DNA of 8,536 nucleotides, from assembly GCA_027489195.1 (NCBI GenBank), contig JAIYAG010000425.1:1-8536 (forward strand), in the 5' to 3' direction. Shown here piece by piece: positions 5,890-8,536 of this stretch. The position numbers and the translations under genes were made by a program. The stretch is from Burkholderiales bacterium. Its GTDB lineage: Bacteria; Pseudomonadota; Gammaproteobacteria; Burkholderiales; Burkholderiaceae_E. How positions within the stretch are numbered: position 1 is the first letter of the stretch; each line of letters opens with the position of its first letter. The notes under the pieces are model-generated. The model had not been told where the DNA came from, did not search any database, and worked only from the letters and a program-made list of their open reading frames with translations.

Positions 5890-6387
5890 TCAGCGACTCT
5901 TGCGGACCCGCAGCAGTTCGTCAAGGACCAGCAGGACGGCACCGACGGTGATCGCCGAGTCGGCGACGTTGAAGGCCGGGAAGTACCAGCGGTCGTTCCA
6001 GTGGGCGAGCAGGAAGTCCAGCACCTGGCCGTGGACGAACCGGTCGATCACGTTGCCGATCGCGCCGCCCAGGATCAGCGACAGCGCGCCCGCGAACAGC
6101 CGCTGCGTCGAGTGGCCGATCAGCAGCCACAGGATGAAGGCCGACGCGCCGATGCCGATCGCGATGAAGAACCAGCGCTGCCAGCCGTCGGCGGCCGCCA
6201 GGAAGCTGAAGGCCGCGCCCGGGTTCCAGACCAGCGTGAAGTCGAAGAAGCCGGGGATCACCGTGACGCGCTCGCCGTTGGTGAAGCGCGAGAACACCCA
6301 CGCCTTGGTGATCTGGTCGAGGATCAGCACCAGCGTGGCGAGGGCCAGCCAGGTGCGCAGGCTCGGCTTGGCGGAGCGGCGGGCCAT
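5890..6387 (-). CDS. lspA: Lipoprotein signal peptidase (signal peptidase II)
   Basis: This inner-membrane aspartyl protease cleaves the signal peptide from diacylglyceryl-modified prolipoproteins, just before the lipid-bearing cysteine. The product is 165 residues, the usual length, with four membrane segments at about 10-30, 70-91, 97-114 and 142-160. Conserved elements are Asp24-Gln25 and Lys28 in DQITK, NPGAAFSFL (55-63), GGAIGNVIDRF (107-117) with catalytic Asp115, and FNVADSAIT (139-147) with catalytic Asp143. The frame is open further upstream into ileS, but the start at 6387 is set by the family N-terminus and by GAGG 8 bases upstream. It starts 10 bp after the ileS stop and its own stop abuts the coaBC start. 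The ileS-lspA pairing is widespread in proteobacteria. Confidence 0.97.
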   Translation of the reverse strand: MARRSAKPSLRTWLALATLVLILDQITKAWVFSRFTNGERVTVIPGFFDFTLVWNPGAAFSFLAAADGWQRWFFIAIGIGASAFILWLLIGHSTQRLFAGALSLILGGAIGNVIDRFVHGQVLDFLLAHWNDRWYFPAFNVADSAITVGAVLLVLDELLRVRKSR

Positions 6388-6395
6388 CGTGCGCG

Positions 6396-6399
6396 CCTC
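6396..6399 (-). promoter_or_regulatory. Ribosome binding site of lspA, overlapping the ileS stop codon
   Basis: Minus-strand GAGG lies 8 bases before the lspA ATG at 6387, and its first two bases belong to the ileS TGA stop codon, suggesting coupled translation of the two genes. Confidence 0.5.
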
Positions 6400-8536
6400 A
6401 GGCCGCGTGGCGCGGCTCGGCCGCACCGGAGCGCGTGCCGGTGCAGCGCCCGCAGAGCTCGGGCTGCGCCGGGTCGTGGCCGACGTCGGCGCGCCAGTGC
6501 CAGCAGCGGCCGCACTTCGCATGCGTGCTCGGCGTGACCGTGATGCGCCCGGTCGCCGAGTCCTCGGCGCCGACCTCGCCGTCCTCGGCCTCGCGCAGCC
6601 GCGCCGCCGAGGTGATCAGCACGAAGCGCAGGTCGTCGCCCAGGCTGGCGAGGTCCTCGAACAGCGTGCCGTCGGCGGCCACGTCGACCTCGGCCTGCAG
6701 CGACGAGCCGATGGCGCCGGTCGAGCGCACCCCCTCGATCGCGCGCATCACCTCGCCGCGCCAGGTGCGCAGGCGCGTCCACTTGGCGAGCAGCGCCTCG
6801 GCGTCGGCCACCTCGGGGTAGACATGCCAGGTCTGCGTGAAGACCGTCTCGCCCTGCTCGGCCCAGGCCTTCGCATCGAGCAGCGGCCAGACCTCCTCGG
6901 CGGTGAACGACAGGATCGGCGCCATCGAGCGCACGATCGACTGCGTGACATGCCACAGCGCGGTCTGCGCCGAGCGGCGCGCCAGCGACTTCGGCGCGGT
7001 GGTGTAGAGCCGGTCCTTGAGCACGTCGACGAAGAACGCGCCGAGGTCCTCCGAGCAGAAGGTCTGCAGGCCGGAGACGATCGGGTGGAACTCGAAGCGA
7101 CCGTAGGCGGCGACCACGTCGGCCTGCCACTGCGCGCCGCGCGCCAGCATCCAGCGGTCGATCTCGAGCAGTTCGGCGACCGGCACCGCGTCGGCGACCG
7201 GGTCGAAGTCGGCGAGGTTCGCGAGCAGGAAGCGCAGGGTGTTGCGGATCCGGCGGTAGGCCTCGACCACGCGCTTGAGGATCTCGTCGGACAGCGACAG
7301 CTCGCCCGAGTAGTCGGTGGAGGCCACCCACAGCCGCAGCACCTCGGCGCCCAGCGTGTCGGAGACCTTCTGCGGCACCACCACGTTGCCGAGCGACTTG
7401 CTCATCTTGCGGCCGTCGCCGTCGACGACGAAGCCGTGCGTGAGCAGCGCCTTGTACGGCGCGACGCCGTTGATCATGCAGGAGGTGAGCAGCGACGAAT
7501 GGAACCAGCCGCGGTGCTGGTCGCTGCCTTCGAGGTACAGGTCGGCCGGGAAGGTCGACTGCGCGGCGTGCGAGCCGCGCAGCACCGTCTCGTGGGTCGT
7601 GCCCGAGTCGAACCAGACGTCGAGTGTGTCGCGGTTCTTCTCGTACGCGTCGGCCTCGTCGCCGAGCAGCTCGCGCGGATCGAGCGTCTGCCAGGCCTCG
7701 ATGCCGCCGCGCTCGATGCGCTGCGCGACCTGCTCGAGCAGCTCGGGCGTGCGCGGATGCAGCGCACCGGTCTCGCGGTGCACGAAGAACGCCATCGGCA
7801 CGCCCCACTGCCGCTGACGCGACAGGGTCCAGTCGGGGCGGTTCGCGATCATCGCGTGCAGTCGGGCCTGCCCCCAGCCGGGATAGAAGTCGGTCGCGTC
7901 GATCGCGGCCAGCGCGCGCTCGCGCAGCGTCGGGCCGCTCTTCGGGGTCACGTCCATGCCGGCGAACCACTGGCTGGTCGCGCGGTAGATGATCGGCGTC
8001 TTGTGGCGCCAGCAGTGCATGTAGCTGTGCGGGTACTTCGCGACCTTCAGCAGCGTGCCCGCGGCGCGCATCGTCTCGACGATCTTCGGGTTCGCGTCCC
8101 AGATCTTCTCGCCGCCGAACAGTGCCAGCGTGCTCGCATAGCGGCCGTCGCCGGTCACCGGGTTGAGGATGTCCGCGTCCTTCAGGCCGTAGTGCTTGCA
8201 GGACAGGAAGTCCTCGATGCCGTAGGCAGGCGAGGAGTGGACGATGCCGGTGCCCGCGTCGAGCGTGACGTACTCGCCGAGGTAGACGGGGGCCACGCGG
8301 TCGTAGAACGGGTGGCGGAACTCGAGCAGCTCGAGCGCGCGGCCGGTCGCGGTCGCGAGCACCGTGCCCGCGGGCAGCCCCCACGACGCGAGGCAGGCCT
8401 CGATGCGCTCCTTGGCGATCAGCAGCGTCACCGGCGCGCCGTCGCGTTCGGTCGCCACCAGCGCGTACTCGAAGTCCGGATGCAGGTTGAGCGCCTGGTT
8501 CGCGGGCAGCGTCCAGGGCGTGGTCGTCCAGATCAC
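6398..8536 (-). CDS. ileS: Isoleucyl-tRNA synthetase, C-terminal 712 residues (5' end outside window)
   Basis: The enzyme attaches isoleucine to tRNA-Ile and edits misactivated valine. The frame runs through the right edge: the edge codon GTG is an internal valine in (V)IWTTTPWTLPANQ, not a start. From the match to the editing site of E. coli IleRS (938 residues), roughly 235 N-terminal residues including the HIGH motif are missing. Seen here, in window numbering: the editing domain with the threonine-rich site WTTTPWT (3-9) and GTGIVHSSPAYGIEDF (95-110, Asp109); SRQRQWGVP (239-247); DVWFDSG; EGSDQHRGWFHSSL; the ATP-binding KMSKS loop at 377-381 (bases 7394-7408); the anticodon-binding helical region; and a C-terminal zinc site with Cys675, Cys678, Cys695 and Cys698. 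This is the bacterial type with the C-terminal zinc ribbon, which is usually mupirocin-sensitive; that is family knowledge and untested here. It is the most upstream visible gene of the operon, whose promoter lies outside the window. Confidence 0.98.
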   Translation of the reverse strand: MIWTTTPWTLPANQALNLHPDFEYALVATERDGAPVTLLIAKERIEACLASWGLPAGTVLATATGRALELLEFRHPFYDRVAPVYLGEYVTLDAGTGIVHSSPAYGIEDFLSCKHYGLKDADILNPVTGDGRYASTLALFGGEKIWDANPKIVETMRAAGTLLKVAKYPHSYMHCWRHKTPIIYRATSQWFAGMDVTPKSGPTLRERALAAIDATDFYPGWGQARLHAMIANRPDWTLSRQRQWGVPMAFFVHRETGALHPRTPELLEQVAQRIERGGIEAWQTLDPRELLGDEADAYEKNRDTLDVWFDSGTTHETVLRGSHAAQSTFPADLYLEGSDQHRGWFHSSLLTSCMINGVAPYKALLTHGFVVDGDGRKMSKSLGNVVVPQKVSDTLGAEVLRLWVASTDYSGELSLSDEILKRVVEAYRRIRNTLRFLLANLADFDPVADAVPVAELLEIDRWMLARGAQWQADVVAAYGRFEFHPIVSGLQTFCSEDLGAFFVDVLKDRLYTTAPKSLARRSAQTALWHVTQSIVRSMAPILSFTAEEVWPLLDAKAWAEQGETVFTQTWHVYPEVADAEALLAKWTRLRTWRGEVMRAIEGVRSTGAIGSSLQAEVDVAADGTLFEDLASLGDDLRFVLITSAARLREAEDGEVGAEDSATGRITVTPSTHAKCGRCWHWRADVGHDPAQPELCGRCTGTRSGAAEPRHAA

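Noticed and set aside
5146..6537. A 463-codon plus-strand open frame across coaBC and lspA
   Set aside because: It lies antisense to two clear genes and its composition (Arg, Gly, Asp, Gln, His) is typical of shadow frames.
6324..8384. A 686-codon open frame on the minus strand overlapping ileS in another frame
   Set aside because: The product is dominated by Arg, Ala and Gly with no domain pattern, while the ileS frame carries all expected synthetase motifs. Long spurious frames are normal at this GC content.
8534..8536. GTG at the right edge as the start of a shortened isoleucyl-tRNA synthetase
   Set aside because: It lies inside the conserved editing-domain strand (V)IWTTTPWTLP, and the catalytic HIGH half must precede it. 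The gene is cut by the window edge and not truncated in nature.

Overview
The window is very GC-rich (about 70% by eye) and reads as ordinary chromosome from a proteobacterium. The best guess is a betaproteobacterium of the Burkholderiales type. This rests on the block ileS-lspA-coaBC-dut in that order on one strand, on TalB-type transaldolase, and on codon use strongly biased to G/C in the third position. No rRNA, tRNA, insertion sequence, prophage or CRISPR array was seen.

Layout, left to right. (1) Bases 1-2260, minus strand: a tandem-domain universal stress protein gene is followed 15 bp later by a DUF4010/MgtC-like membrane protein gene. After another 59 bp comes what looks like the start of a third gene, which runs off the left edge and may be a medium-chain dehydrogenase. 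(2) Bases 2261-2477: a divergent control region of 217 bp. It holds a perfect FNR/ANR/DNR-type palindrome, TTGAC-N4-GTCAA, placed correctly for class II activation of the stress-protein operon. (3) Bases 2478-3419, plus strand: transaldolase (talB). (4) Bases 3420-3470: a short convergent gap with a strong GC hairpin. (5) Bases 3471-8536, minus strand: a tightly packed operon, in transcription order ileS (5' end outside the window), lspA, coaBC, an unrecognised membrane-anchored protein, and dut. The junctions are 10 bp, 0 bp, TGATG and ATGA.

How the genes work together. The right-hand operon is housekeeping: isoleucyl-tRNA charging, lipoprotein signal-peptide cleavage, 4'-phosphopantetheine synthesis for coenzyme A, and dUTP removal. 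The unknown gene is translationally coupled on both sides between coaBC and dut, and it is the least explained coding region here. The left-hand operon looks like a stress or low-oxygen unit, because its promoter region carries the FNR-type site. Transaldolase serves the non-oxidative pentose phosphate pathway and shares only the intergenic region with the stress operon.

I found no clearly new multi-gene system. The two points most worth following up are the FNR-type control of the usp-DUF4010 operon and the orphan gene embedded between coaBC and dut.
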